Of a DNA stretch of 64,000 nucleotides, positions 1 through 12,572 are shown one piece after another. The notes beneath the pieces are model-generated. The model was given only the letters and a program-made list of their open reading frames with translations, had not been told where the DNA came from and made no database searches. This DNA is from Halomonas sp. TD01. Lineage in GTDB: Bacteria; Pseudomonadota; Gammaproteobacteria; Pseudomonadales; Halomonadaceae. A program made the translations under genes and the position numbers. Every line of letters starts with the position of its first letter. The first letter of the stretch is position 1. The stretch is taken from the NCBI RefSeq assembly GCF_923868895.1, contig NZ_OV350343.1, forward strand, positions 4,030,001 through 4,094,000, in the 5' to 3' direction.

Positions 1-923
1 CAGAATAGTTTCTTCTCACGCCACATGACTTCTTCACAGCGCACAGAAACGGGGTAAAGCACGCTGTCGCCTACGTCATCGGCAAGCTTCTGCGACCACT
101 CTTTGATGATTTCATTACGCGGGTCAGACTCGCGGTAAATCGCATGGCCAAAGCCCATGATCTTCTCTTTGCGCTCAAGCATACCGAGCATTTCGCGCTC
201 GGCTTCTTCCGGCGATGCCCAGTTCTCGATCATTGCCATGGCCGCTTCATTAGCACCGCCGTGCAGCGGGCCACGTAGTGAACCAATCGCACCGGTGACA
301 CAAGAGTGCATGTCAGAAAGCGTCGAGGCGCAAACCCGCGCCGTAAACGTTGAGGCATTGAACTCATGCTCGGCGTATAGAATCAACGATACGTTCATTA
401 CCCGCGCATGTAACTCAGAAGCAGGCTCACCGCGCAGCATATGTAGGAAGTGGCCGCCTACAGAGGCATCGTCAGTTTCGGTATCAATGCGAACGCCGTC
501 GTGGCTGAAACGGTACCAGTAGCAAATAATCGAAGGCAGCACCGCTAACAGGCGATCGGAAACATCCTGCTGCTGGTCAAAGCTCTCTTCAGTTTCCAGG
601 TTACCCAGCATGGAGGTACCGGTGCGCATAACATCCATCGGATGCGCATCTTTGGGAATTTGCTCCAGCACGGATTTCAGGGCATCGGGCAAACCACGCA
701 GCCCCTTTAGCTTGGTGATGTAGCCATCAAGCTCGGCTTGGTTAGGCAGCTTGCCTTTCAGTAACAAATACGCGACTTCTTCAAACTTTGCCTTCTCGGC
801 CAACTCTTTAATATCAAAACCACGGTAGGTTAATCCGGAACCCGTTTTACCCACCGTACACAGCGCTGTGGTACCAGCGCTTTGTCCACGGAGTCCTGCG
901 CTGTTTTGCGGTTTATCAGCCAT
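1..923 (-). CDS. prpC: 2-methylcitrate synthase, partial (C-terminus outside window)
   Basis: Condenses propionyl-CoA with oxaloacetate to 2-methylcitrate, the entry step of the cytoplasmic methylcitrate cycle for propionate use. The reverse strand begins MADKPQNSAGLRG and continues with the citrate-synthase-family pattern: a TYRGFDI segment near the N-terminus, NEHEFNAS in the middle and GFGHAIYR near the window edge, the latter carrying a catalytic His. About 307 residues are present; the family has roughly 375-390, so only the C-terminal end is missing. An AGGAG seven bases before the ATG supports this start. It lies 55 bases downstream of prpB in the same orientation, so the genes are very probably co-transcribed. 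A plain citrate synthase is less likely given the prpB neighbour. Confidence 0.93.
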   Translation of the reverse strand, partial: MADKPQNSAGLRGQSAGTTALCTVGKTGSGLTYRGFDIKELAEKAKFEEVAYLLLKGKLPNQAELDGYITKLKGLRGLPDALKSVLEQIPKDAHPMDVMRTGTSMLGNLETEESFDQQQDVSDRLLAVLPSIICYWYRFSHDGVRIDTETDDASVGGHFLHMLRGEPASELHARVMNVSLILYAEHEFNASTFTARVCASTLSDMHSCVTGAIGSLRGPLHGGANEAAMAMIENWASPEEAEREMLGMLERKEKIMGFGHAIYRESDPRNEIIKEWSQKLADDVGDSVLYPVSVRCEEVMWREKKLF

Positions 924-978
924 GTCGTGTCTCCTGTCAGCTTTTTTTATATGTTTTAGTAATTGATGGTGTTAACGG

Positions 979-1878
979 CTATTCAGCGTCTTTCTGCTCG
1001 GCAAATAGCGCGTCGAGCTTTTGCTCAAAATCGTGATAGTTCAAAAAGTCGTACAGCTCATCGCGGGTCTGCATGGTATCGACCACCTCTTTTTGATGAC
1101 CGTTATCCAAAATGCTCTGATACACCTTTAAGGCGGCAGCATTCATGGCTCGGAAGGCGGAGAGCGGATAGAGCACCATGCGACAGCCCACCTCACCCAG
1201 CTCCTGCTGAGAGAACAGCGGAGTCGCACCAAATTCAGTGATATTGGCCAGAATTGGCGCATTTACGCGCGAACAGAACGCACGATAATCATCCAGCGTG
1301 TGTACGGCTTCGGCGAAGATCGCATCTGCCCCTGCTTCTACGCAGGCATTAGCGCGCTCGATGGCAGCGTCTAAGCCCTCTTTCTGGAACGCGTCGGTAC
1401 GCGCAATCAGATAAAAATCAGGATCTAATTTGGCATCTGCTGCGGCCTTAATGCGGTCAACCATTTCCTGCTGGGACACAATGGCTTTATTCGGGCGATG
1501 GCCGCAGCGCTTCTGAGCTACTTGGTCTTCCAAGTGAACAGCAGCAACGCCTGCGCGCTGCATCTCTTTAACGGTACGCGAAATATTAAAAGCACCGCCC
1601 CAGCCTGTATCAATATCTACCAGCAGCGGAAGATCAGTAGCACCGCAGATACGATGCGCATCTTCCACCACGTCGTTCATACTGGTCATACCCAAGTCCG
1701 GCAAGCCGAAAGAAGCGTTAGCCACGCCGCCGCCCGACAGATAAATCGCTTGATGTCCGACTCGCTCGGCCATCATCGCGGTATACGCGTTAATCGTGCC
1801 TAGAATCGGTAGTGGGCGGTTCGTTTCTAGCGCAGCACGAAAGCGAGCACCTGGCGTGAGAGTAGATGAAGTGGACAT
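979..1878 (-). CDS. prpB: methylisocitrate lyase
   Basis: Cleaves 2-methylisocitrate to pyruvate and succinate, the last step of the methylcitrate cycle. The 299-residue protein has the isocitrate-lyase/PEP-mutase TIM-barrel pattern: [11 protein letters not shown], the metal-binding DIDTGWGG, and KRCGHRPNK, which holds the catalytic Cys of methylisocitrate lyases. The ATG at 1878 is preferred over more distant upstream starts because the sequence from [14 protein letters not shown] matches the family's usual length and AAAGGAG lies just upstream. It sits between the GntR regulator (43 bases upstream) and prpC. Regulation is likely through the operator in front of the regulator gene. Confidence 0.95.
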   Translation of the reverse strand: MSTSSTLTPGARFRAALETNRPLPILGTINAYTAMMAERVGHQAIYLSGGGVANASFGLPDLGMTSMNDVVEDAHRICGATDLPLLVDIDTGWGGAFNISRTVKEMQRAGVAAVHLEDQVAQKRCGHRPNKAIVSQQEMVDRIKAAADAKLDPDFYLIARTDAFQKEGLDAAIERANACVEAGADAIFAEAVHTLDDYRAFCSRVNAPILANITEFGATPLFSQQELGEVGCRMVLYPLSAFRAMNAAALKVYQSILDNGHQKEVVDTMQTRDELYDFLNYHDFEQKLDALFAEQKDAE

Positions 1879-1921
1879 TGGCGTTGCTCCTTTAGAAGGC
1901 TTAACGGATAGGCGTATCGAA

Positions 1922-2665
1922 CTAATCCGCTGATGACGTTGTTTGCTGTTCAAGAACAGCGGCGTAGCGGTCGGCGACGTTTGCACGGGAAGCACTGACG
2001 TGGCGTCGCATCAGCAACTCAGCAAGCTCGGCATCACCGGCTTCAATGGCATCCACAATGCGATGATGCTCGACAAAGGCGAGTTGTGGCCGCTTACCGC
2101 TGGCGCTGAACTGGGTACGGTAAAGACGTACTAAGTAGTAGAGATCATCGCAAAGCAGGTTCATCAGCATTTTGTTGTGGCTGCCTTGAACAATCCGATA
2201 ATGGAAGTCGAGATCGCCTTCGCGCTGGTAGTAAGCTTCGCCACGTTTGAGGTCTGCCTGCCCTTCATGGAGCGCAAGCACCTCTCGCAGCCCCTTGATC
2301 TCTTCGGCAGACATATGTTCGGCAGCCAAGCGTGCTGCCATGCTCTCAAGCGCTTCGCGCACATCAAAAAGCTCAAGCAGCTCTTTCATAGAGAGCTTGA
2401 CGACTCGAGCGCCAACGTGGGGAACACGTTCAATTAGGCGGTGCGCCTCTAAACGCCGCATGGCTTCGCGCAACGGTCCGCGAGAAATACCGTACGTTTT
2501 AGAAAGTCCCGGCTCGGTAATTTTGCTGCCCGGCGCCAGCTCTCCACGTACAATAGCGTCTTGAAGCTGATGAAAGACCCGCTCAGCCAGCGTTCGGACT
2601 TCTGGAGAGACCTGATCATTGGGCGAATCAGCTGTAGAACGAGAAAGAGTAGCAAGTGAGGTCAT
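1922..2665 (-). CDS. GntR-family (FCD subfamily) regulator of the prp operon
   Basis: Predicted DNA-binding regulator of 247 residues. The N-terminal winged helix covers about residues 27-95, with the GntR pattern [24 protein letters not shown]. An FCD effector domain follows (about 100-230) with the His/Asp residues that bind a metal or ligand in this family, for example DLDFHYRI and EHHRIVDAI. The start at 2665 follows a sigma-70-like promoter and a 12-base palindrome lying directly before the ATG, which suggests autoregulation. No clear ribosome-binding site is visible between palindrome and ATG. It heads the prpB-prpC operon, so control by a propionate-cycle intermediate is inferred. FCD regulators of prp genes are known in other proteobacteria; the ligand here is not visible from sequence. 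Confidence 0.88.
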   Translation of the reverse strand: MTSLATLSRSTADSPNDQVSPEVRTLAERVFHQLQDAIVRGELAPGSKITEPGLSKTYGISRGPLREAMRRLEAHRLIERVPHVGARVVKLSMKELLELFDVREALESMAARLAAEHMSAEEIKGLREVLALHEGQADLKRGEAYYQREGDLDFHYRIVQGSHNKMLMNLLCDDLYYLVRLYRTQFSASGKRPQLAFVEHHRIVDAIEAGDAELAELLMRRHVSASRANVADRYAAVLEQQTTSSAD

Positions 2666-2670
2666 GGCTA

Positions 2671-2682
2671 ATTGTCGACAAT
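2671..2682. promoter_or_regulatory. palindromic operator ATTGTCGACAAT
   Basis: Perfect 12-base palindrome between the promoter and the ATG of the GntR regulator. Its size, symmetry and place match FCD-type GntR operators, so binding here would block transcription of the whole regulator-prpB-prpC unit. The assignment is inferred from position and form. Confidence 0.65.
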
Positions 2683-2696
2683 TATGGGGTAGGAGA

Positions 2697-2725
2697 ACTT
2701 TAGCCCGCCACATTTGTGCCGTCAA
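2697..2725 (-). promoter_or_regulatory. sigma-70-type promoter of the prp operon
   Basis: On the reverse strand TTGACG (2725-2720) and TAAAGT (2702-2697) are separated by exactly 17 bases. The predicted transcription start falls just before or inside the palindrome at 2671-2682, giving a very short leader. Confidence 0.6.
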
Positions 2726-2915
2726 CTAGTCAAAATGGTCGATTTTATTCACCTTTCGTGTAACCCCGCTATTTATCCCTGGGCCAATGTCAACAATCCA
2801 CCTTTTCGTTAAACATATTTCACCTATCGTGAGAAAGACGTCAGTGGTTGGCACTGGTGTCATCAATTAACGACCTCTAGAATGCGTTGCCTTCCATTGG
2901 CCTGGCGTTTGCTTC

Positions 2916-4274
2916 ATGACATCGGCGTTGACCATTAAAGCCCTACCCTACTCTCCTGATCCACTGGAGACCTTTGCTCACCTGCGAAAACGTCATGGTG
3001 CAGTGTTACTTGATAGCGGCCGCCCATCAGCGAACGGGCGCTACGACATCATGAGTAGTGACCCACTAGCCACGCTAGAAGTCATGCCTGACGGCCAAAC
3101 CAACTTCACGTCAGCGCAGCTTGAACTTCCGTCGGCACTTACTGGAGATATGACCGCCCAGCAGCAATGGATGCTTGAGCAGCTACCCAGCGCAGATTTA
3201 TCTAGCGAGCTACCGTTTTTGGGCGGCCTGATTGGCTACTGGAGTTACGATCTAGGGCGCAATAATCTGGCGATTCCCAGCCGCCACCCCAGTGTTACTA
3301 ATCTACCTTTAGCTCGTCTGGGGCTTTACGACTGGTGCATTACCTTTGATCACGAAATGCAGACTTCATGGCTCATCGCGTCAACGAGGCGCCAACAGCA
3401 AGTTCTGCAGTGGCTTGCTCACCCACCTGCCAGCCTTGATAAAAACTTTCAATTAATCAGCCCCTTCCAGGGTGAGCTTAGCCAAGCGGATTACACCGAA
3501 CGTTTTAATGCTGTTCAGCGCTACATTCGCGCTGGCGATTGCTATCAAATCAATCTTGCTCAGCGGTTTACAGCGCGCTACGAAGGCGATGAATGGCAGG
3601 CTTATCTACGCTTACGCAAGGCAACGCCGACGCCCTTCTCGGGCTTCATGGCATGGGGAAACCAAGCAGTGCTCTCACTTTCCCCAGAACGCTTTATCCA
3701 GTGTAGAGACGGGCTGGTAGAAACGCGTCCAATCAAAGGCACAAGGCCAAGGGGTAAGTCGTCGGAAGAGGATATCGCCCTAGCAGAACAGCTATTAAGC
3801 AGCACCAAAGATCGCGCGGAAAATGTCATGATTGTGGATTTGCTACGCAATGACTTAGGCCGAGTATGCGCGCCAGGATCTATTCGTGTACCACAGTTAT
3901 GTCAGTTAGAGAGCTACCCCAACGTGCATCATTTGGTAAGCGTTGTTCAAGGCCAGCTTGCTAAGCACCGTTCGCCATTGTCTTTGCTGACAGCAGCGTT
4001 TCCTGGCGGTTCTATTACTGGCGCGCCAAAAATACGTGCCATGCAAATTATCGACGAGCTAGAGCCTTGCCAGCGCAGTGTCTATTGCGGAAGCCTAGGC
4101 TACATCGATAAACGGGGCAGCATGGACACATCGATTGCGATACGCACCATGGTGGCAGATGCAGGCAAGCTGCATGTTTGGGGCGGAGGTGGATTAGTAG
4201 CCGACTCTAAGGCAGACGAGGAATACACGGAAACACTGGATAAAATCTGTCATCTCATTGGCGCTTTGGAATAA
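2916..4274 (+). CDS. pabB: aminodeoxychorismate synthase component I
   Basis: Makes 4-amino-4-deoxychorismate from chorismate with ammonia from a glutaminase partner, for p-aminobenzoate and folate. The 452-residue protein has the chorismate-binding domain in its C-terminal two thirds, with RPIKGTRPRG, STKDRAENVMIVDLLRNDLGR and GGSITGAPK. The Lys in PIKGT distinguishes PabB; anthranilate synthase TrpE has Ala there. No glutaminase is adjacent, but TrpG at 28.7-29.3 kb could serve both enzymes, as in some bacteria. The ATG at 2916 is the first in frame; its ribosome-binding site is weak. It is transcribed divergently from the prp regulator. Confidence 0.93.
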   Translation: MTSALTIKALPYSPDPLETFAHLRKRHGAVLLDSGRPSANGRYDIMSSDPLATLEVMPDGQTNFTSAQLELPSALTGDMTAQQQWMLEQLPSADLSSELPFLGGLIGYWSYDLGRNNLAIPSRHPSVTNLPLARLGLYDWCITFDHEMQTSWLIASTRRQQQVLQWLAHPPASLDKNFQLISPFQGELSQADYTERFNAVQRYIRAGDCYQINLAQRFTARYEGDEWQAYLRLRKATPTPFSGFMAWGNQAVLSLSPERFIQCRDGLVETRPIKGTRPRGKSSEEDIALAEQLLSSTKDRAENVMIVDLLRNDLGRVCAPGSIRVPQLCQLESYPNVHHLVSVVQGQLAKHRSPLSLLTAAFPGGSITGAPKIRAMQIIDELEPCQRSVYCGSLGYIDKRGSMDTSIAIRTMVADAGKLHVWGGGGLVADSKADEEYTETLDKICHLIGALE

Positions 4275-4389
4275 ATAACAAAATTCTTAAATCAAAAAGG
4301 AATATAAAAGCCAAACCAAACGGTATTGGGGCTAAGCCCCTTCCCTTTGATAGCCTAGTGTCATACTCGACCTTATGACAGGAGGCAAC

Positions 4390-5010
4390 ATGTCTTCAGC
4401 GCTTGACAGCATTAACCGTGATTTCGCCAATAATCCCCAGGGCCTAATTGAATGGGCATTTAGCCAAGGTGAGCGCCCTATTTGCACGACTAACTTTCGT
4501 CCGTTTGAGGCGGTGATCCTTCACATGGTGACCCAGGTACGTCCAGACACACCTATCGTGTGGATGGACAGCGGCTACAACACTGAAGCCACCTACCAAT
4601 TTGCCGATGCATTGATTCAACGGCTGAACCTGAACATGGTGAGCTTTATTCCTAAGCGAACCCGCGCTCACCGTGAAGCGCTAGAAGGGCCAATGCCCAG
4701 CATTGACGACCCACGTCACGCGGCTTTTACCCAAGAAGTGAAAATTGAGCCGTTTGAGCGTGCCCTGCGGGAAATGCAGCCAGATATTTGGTTCACCGCC
4801 CTGCGGGCAGAGGACACACCAGAGCGGGCTAAAATGCAGCCAGCCAGCCGCAACAGCGATGGCCTGTTAAAAGTCGCCCCGCTGCTGCAGTGGACAGCAA
4901 AAGATATGTACTACTACCTTGAGGCTCACGACCTGCCTAACAACTTCGACTACTTCGACCCCACCAAGGTGGAAGATAAACGTGAGTGCGGCCTGCATTT
5001 ACAGCACTGA
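4390..5010 (+). CDS. cysH: phosphoadenylyl-sulfate (PAPS) reductase
   Basis: Reduces PAPS to sulfite using thioredoxin in assimilatory sulfate reduction. The 206-residue protein has the PP-loop-related fold with VWMDSGYNTEATY and TALRAEDTPERA, and ends in ECGLHLQH, whose Cys is the catalytic thiol. The two CC pairs that hold the 4Fe-4S cluster in APS reductases are absent, which favours PAPS as substrate. AGGAGG at 4380-4385 decides for the ATG at 4390 over the one at 4375. The gene converges with cysB, and thioredoxin trxA lies 1.4 kb further on. Confidence 0.93.
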   Translation: MSSALDSINRDFANNPQGLIEWAFSQGERPICTTNFRPFEAVILHMVTQVRPDTPIVWMDSGYNTEATYQFADALIQRLNLNMVSFIPKRTRAHREALEGPMPSIDDPRHAAFTQEVKIEPFERALREMQPDIWFTALRAEDTPERAKMQPASRNSDGLLKVAPLLQWTAKDMYYYLEAHDLPNNFDYFDPTKVEDKRECGLHLQH

Positions 5011-5052
5011 TATAGAACCCACAGTACTGATAACACACTGTACTGGCATAGA

Positions 5053-5097
5053 GCGGTGAATAGCGCCCTGATATTAGTTTCAAGCGCTATTCATCGC
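5053..5097. terminator. hairpin between convergent cysH and cysB
   Basis: Arms 5053-5066 and 5084-5097 pair over 14 bases with one G-T pair and a 17-base loop. There is no long T run on either strand, so efficiency as an intrinsic terminator is uncertain. Its place between two convergent genes fits a bidirectional transcription block. Confidence 0.45.
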
Positions 5098-5114
5098 CTA
5101 CCCGATTGTTGTTC

Positions 5115-6447
<1,333 letters not shown>

Positions 6448-6771
6448 ATGGCTAACAATGTTGATGTCACCAACGCCAATTTTGAGCAAGAAGTCCTCAA
6501 CGCCGAACAGCCAGTCCTGCTGAAGTTTTGGGCCCCCTGGTGCGGTCCCTGTAAAGTAATGGCACCTGTGGTTGATGAAGTTGCTGCCGAACGTGGTGAT
6601 AATCTGAAAGTGGTTAGCGTGAACGTTGACGATGCGCCTGAAATTGCTGCAGAGCAAGGTGTACGCGGTGTTCCGACAGTGATGCTATTTAAGTCCGGCA
6701 CGAAAGTGGCTTCGCTGGTAGGTGCTCAGTCTAAATCTCAGCTGACCCAATTTATCGATCAAAACGCCTAA
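6448..6771 (+). CDS. trxA: thioredoxin 1
   Basis: Small cytoplasmic disulfide reductase, 107 residues, with the canonical active site WAPWCGPCK at about residues 29-37 and the cis-proline loop VRGVPT. It would donate electrons to CysH, ribonucleotide reductase and methionine sulfoxide reductases. The ATG at 6448 (MANNVDVTNANFEQ) is chosen because it gives the family's length and follows GGGAGAAACAA; upstream in-frame starts add residues of no family resemblance. A strong terminator follows at once. Confidence 0.97.
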   Translation: MANNVDVTNANFEQEVLNAEQPVLLKFWAPWCGPCKVMAPVVDEVAAERGDNLKVVSVNVDDAPEIAAEQGVRGVPTVMLFKSGTKVASLVGAQSKSQLTQFIDQNA

Positions 6772-6780
6772 CCCGCGCTA

Positions 6781-6817
6781 AAAGTTACCGCTGGCATTGA
6801 CTGCCAGCGGTAACTTT
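6781..6817 (+). terminator. trxA terminator hairpin
   Basis: A perfect 16-base inverted repeat (6781-6796 and 6802-6817) with a 5-base loop directly after the trxA stop codon. The arms begin AAAG and end CTTT, so it can act on both strands between trxA and the convergent permease gene. Confidence 0.85.
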
Positions 6818-6848
6818 CTGCACTCCCATCCCAAACGCCCCTTTCTTT

Positions 6849-7946
6849 TTATTCTCGACGCTTCCAAGGTGGACGACGCGCATCGCCAAGACGCGTCCGA
6901 CGCTGCCCCCCTGGCCCCAGCAAATGGGCAATCCAGCGAGTCTGGGGATGGCTATCCAAGGCGATCTTTAACGTCATCGTCAATACTACCGACAACAGCA
7001 TACCCGCAGCGCCAAATATCCACCCCCACACGACCAACGAAAGAAACGCCACAAACGTCGATAGCCCCAACGCTTGCCCCATCACCCGTGGTTCAATCAG
7101 GTTACCCAAAACGAAATTAATCAATAAATAAGCAGATGCGAGTAACAGCGCCTGTAATGCTCCGCCATCCTGGGATACCAGCAATAGCAGTACGGGAGGA
7201 ATCGCCGCCAAGGCCGAACCGATATTGGGAATAAAGTTAAGGGCAAAAGCCAGTACCCCCCAGAGTAGCGGAAACTCTACGCCCACTATCAAGCAAGAGA
7301 GCCATACTAACACCCCCGTGGCCAAGCTGATGACGGTCTTCACCGCTAGGTAGCGCTTCAGCGTTAAACTAAACTCGCTAAACCGCTTTAGGCTTGGGGC
7401 TGGATTCTCAAGCGCGCGCGACACTTTATCTCGGAAGTTAAGCGTTTCAAACAACATGAAAATCACCAACAACCCGATGATACTCCCCTGCATAAAGAGA
7501 TTGCCGAGTTCGCCTAATAGCGCTGTCACCCACGACCCATCATCTTCCATGGCAAACATATTACTGAGCTGGTCAGGATCAATAGCTAGTCCACGGCTAG
7601 AGAGCGCGTTCAGCAAATCCCAATAGTGCTCATACAAACGCGACTCGATATCCGGTAGCGCCTCGACAAAGGTGCTAAAACTGTTCACCACCAGCAAACC
7701 AATTAAGGAAATAAATCCCAGCAGCACCAGCAATGTCAAAAAAGCAGAGGCACGCCTGCTTAGGCCACAGTGGTGTAGCCACTGAACAGGCGACGTGCAT
7801 ACAACAGCAATAAATACCGCTAATAGAAGGGGTACCAGAAGATCCGCCCCCGCCTTCATACCCGCAACAATCACCACTAGCGCGGCAAGCGCCAGGGTCG
7901 CATTTAAAGGGATACTACGATAATCCTCATCCGATAATTTCGACAT
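6849..7946 (-). CDS. AI-2E transporter family (TqsA/PerM-like) membrane protein
   Basis: Inner-membrane protein of 365 residues. Hydrophobic segments near residues 15-50 and 65-90 are followed by a more polar stretch (about 95-150), then several further membrane segments, including the conserved FALNFIPNIGSALAAIPP and the terminal PGGQRRTR tail. This layout is typical of the AI-2E family, whose members include autoinducer-2 exporters and sodium/proton antiporters; substrate cannot be read from sequence. In halophiles some members act in Na+ or Li+ efflux, which is a possibility here. It converges with trxA. Confidence 0.82.
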   Translation of the reverse strand: MSKLSDEDYRSIPLNATLALAALVVIVAGMKAGADLLVPLLLAVFIAVVCTSPVQWLHHCGLSRRASAFLTLLVLLGFISLIGLLVVNSFSTFVEALPDIESRLYEHYWDLLNALSSRGLAIDPDQLSNMFAMEDDGSWVTALLGELGNLFMQGSIIGLLVIFMLFETLNFRDKVSRALENPAPSLKRFSEFSLTLKRYLAVKTVISLATGVLVWLSCLIVGVEFPLLWGVLAFALNFIPNIGSALAAIPPVLLLLVSQDGGALQALLLASAYLLINFVLGNLIEPRVMGQALGLSTFVAFLSLVVWGWIFGAAGMLLSVVLTMTLKIALDSHPQTRWIAHLLGPGGQRRTRLGDARRPPWKRRE

Positions 7947-8138
7947 TGCCCTTTCCTTAGCGTGTTATCCATACATCATGGCTGCTCACGTGATATTGCA
8001 CAAACCATGACAACATTAAGCAACTGCTTTGCGTCTACTCTTAGCCAATGAACTTTATGGCGCTTCGCCCTTCCAAGCAGCGTCACACTATAAGTTAGTT
8101 AACTCTAATCATTGGCTCTCTCAGTAAGGAAGTGACCT

Positions 8139-10526
<2,388 letters not shown>

Positions 10527-11780
10527 GTGCAGGAAACAGCGAAAAAGGGAAAATTTTCTTGGTGGCGTGGAATCGCGCTATGGAAAAAAATTCTGGCGGG
10601 GTTGGCGCTAGGGGTGTTAGCAGGGGCAATGCTGGGTGAAACTGCCAGCATCTTTAAGCCACTCGGCGATATTTTCATTAATGCCATAATGATGCTGATT
10701 GTACCGCTGGTGTTCTCCACGCTGGTAGTGGGTATTACCTCCATGCGGGACCCACAAAAAATGGGCCGCATTGGTGCGCGTACCATTACGCTGTATTTGG
10801 TGACCACGGCCTTTGCGATCAGCATTGGCCTAGTGCTTTCCACCCTGTTACAGCCTGGGGTTGGCGTCAATTTAAGCTTCGATACAGAAGTGGCTGCAAA
10901 CGAAGCCCCCTCCCTGATCTCTATTCTGGTTAACTTAGTACCACGTAATCCTCTCGATGCTCTGGCTAACGGCAACATTATGCAGATCATTGTGTTTGCC
11001 ATTGGCTTAGGTATTTCGCTAACGCTGATTGGCGAAAAAGGCGAGCCGGTTATGAAGGTCTTCGATAGCTTTGCCGAGGCGATGTACAAGCTTACGGGGA
11101 TTGTCATGGCCTTTGCGCCCTTCGGCGTATTTGGCTTAATCGCTCACGTTTCGGGCCAGTATGGTTTAGAGATCCTACTGCCGCTGGCCAAGCTGATTGG
11201 CGTGGTGTATCTCGCCAGTATTCTGCATGTGTTGGTGGTTTACTCTGGCTTTATTTCACTACTTGGCCGGCTAAACCCTGTGCGTTACCTCCAAGGCAGT
11301 TTAGATGCCATTGTGGTGGCGTTCTCCTCCGCCTCATCTGCAGGCACGCTGCCGGTGTCAATTCGCTGTGCGCAAAAAAACCTAGGGGTTTCAGAAGGCG
11401 TGTCTGGCTTTGTGCTGCCAGTGGGCGCAACGATTAACATGGACGGCACCGCCCTATACCAAGGCGTAGTGGTACTGTTTATTGCCCAAATGACCGGCAC
11501 CGATTTAACCATGATGGATTACGGCATGATTGTGGCCACTGGCACGCTGGCCTCGATTGGCACCGCGGGTGTTCCCGGCGCAGGCCTGATAATGCTTTCG
11601 ATTGTAATGGCGCAAATTGGCTTGCCTCTGGAAGCGATTGCTGTGGTCGCCGGTATTGACCGTATCCTGGATATGGCCCGCACCAGCGTAAACGTGGCGG
11701 GTGATTTGATGGTCACGACCCTGGTGGGCAAAAGCGAAGGCGAACTAAACGAAGAGGTTTATAACAACAGCCGCACATAG
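10527..11780 (+). CDS. dicarboxylate/amino acid:cation symporter (DAACS family)
   Basis: Inner-membrane secondary transporter, 417 residues, of the glutamate/aspartate/C4-dicarboxylate symporter family (GltP, SstT, DctA relatives). The serine-rich re-entrant loop is AFSSASSAGTLPVS, followed by the sodium/substrate site GATINMDGTALYQG and the second hairpin SIGTAGVPGAG; the substrate-binding Asp/Arg region is DRILDMARTSVNV. The start is a GTG with AGGAG seven bases upstream (10515-10519). Exact substrate is not certain; glutamate, serine/threonine or dicarboxylates are all possible. It is a single-gene unit with its own terminator. Confidence 0.9.
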   Translation: MQETAKKGKFSWWRGIALWKKILAGLALGVLAGAMLGETASIFKPLGDIFINAIMMLIVPLVFSTLVVGITSMRDPQKMGRIGARTITLYLVTTAFAISIGLVLSTLLQPGVGVNLSFDTEVAANEAPSLISILVNLVPRNPLDALANGNIMQIIVFAIGLGISLTLIGEKGEPVMKVFDSFAEAMYKLTGIVMAFAPFGVFGLIAHVSGQYGLEILLPLAKLIGVVYLASILHVLVVYSGFISLLGRLNPVRYLQGSLDAIVVAFSSASSAGTLPVSIRCAQKNLGVSEGVSGFVLPVGATINMDGTALYQGVVVLFIAQMTGTDLTMMDYGMIVATGTLASIGTAGVPGAGLIMLSIVMAQIGLPLEAIAVVAGIDRILDMARTSVNVAGDLMVTTLVGKSEGELNEEVYNNSRT

Positions 11781-11801
11781 ACTCTCCGTGAATATTACTT
11801 T

Positions 11802-11836
11802 AGCGCCTGCTGCCTTTGTGTAGCAGGCGCTTTTTT
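11802..11836 (+). terminator. symporter gene terminator
   Basis: Perfect 10-base stem (AGCGCCTGCT, 11802-11811, with 11822-11831), 10-base loop and a run of T's to 11836. A classic intrinsic terminator 22 bases after the stop codon. Confidence 0.9.
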
Positions 11837-11882
11837 ATGGCCAGCCGCTAACCTGCTAACATATCGTTATATACTCTTAACC

Positions 11883-12485
11883 ATGCGAACCCTTATGCCT
11901 TCTGAGCTTGAACAAACTCTAACGGCCATTGATGCGCTTCACGCTCAAGATCCACGTCAAACCACTCTTGCCGATGGCAACCCCCTGCCTCAGGAACTTG
12001 TCTACGCTCAGCGTATGAGCCATTGGTTAGAACAGTTACAATCAGCCCCCGCCGAGCTGTTGCGTTTGGCAGTACGCGCCCAGCATCTCCAGCGCTGGCT
12101 TGTACCGCGGAGTGATTACCCTGAAGGGCGCATAGGCTATTTAACCTGGCGTCGCGACCAGAGTGAGCGCGCGGGCGACACCACTGCCCAACTGATGCGC
12201 GACGCTGGCTATAGCGCTGCTGACGCCGAACGAGTCGCAACGATTATTCGTAAGAAAGGTCTTGGTCGCGATTCCGATGTGCAAGCGCTGGAAGATTGCG
12301 CCTGCCTAGTGTTTTTGGAAAATTACTTCGCAGATTTCTCCCGCAAGGTTGAGCACGACCATATGGTGCGTATTGTGCAGAAAACCTGGGGCAAGATGTC
12401 ACCCCAAGCACATGCACTTGCCCTGGCACTGCCTATGAGCGAGACCAGCGCAGCGCTGGTGAAAGAAGCGCTGGGCAGCGCATAA
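11883..12485 (+). CDS. DUF4202 domain protein
   Basis: Cytoplasmic protein of 200 residues matching the DUF4202 family, typified by ALEDCACLVFLENYFADF and by the conserved RAQHLQRWLVPRSDYPEGR with YLTWRR. The His/Asp/Glu distribution (RAQHLQRW, KKGLGRDSDVQALEDCACL, FSRKVEHDHM) resembles an HD-like helical hydrolase, but that is an impression and no activity is established. The start may instead be the ATG at 11895. It stands alone between the symporter terminator and ydiJ; the 87-base gap to ydiJ would allow read-through. Confidence 0.78.
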   Translation: MRTLMPSELEQTLTAIDALHAQDPRQTTLADGNPLPQELVYAQRMSHWLEQLQSAPAELLRLAVRAQHLQRWLVPRSDYPEGRIGYLTWRRDQSERAGDTTAQLMRDAGYSAADAERVATIIRKKGLGRDSDVQALEDCACLVFLENYFADFSRKVEHDHMVRIVQKTWGKMSPQAHALALALPMSETSAALVKEALGSA

Positions 12486-12572
12486 GACGCACCACCAAGA
12501 TGCAGAGCCGCGGTAGCTGCGGTAAAGTAGCGTATCCCCTATCCGCTCCCAGCAGTGACGGCTTGATCAACT

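Noticed and set aside
1879..1995. Longer N-terminus for prpB
   Set aside because: Upstream residues are unlike the family, overlap the regulator gene and lack a ribosome-binding site; AAAGGAG precedes the ATG at 1878.
2916..4274. Possible trpE
   Set aside because: PIKGT with Lys marks PabB; TrpE has Ala at this position.
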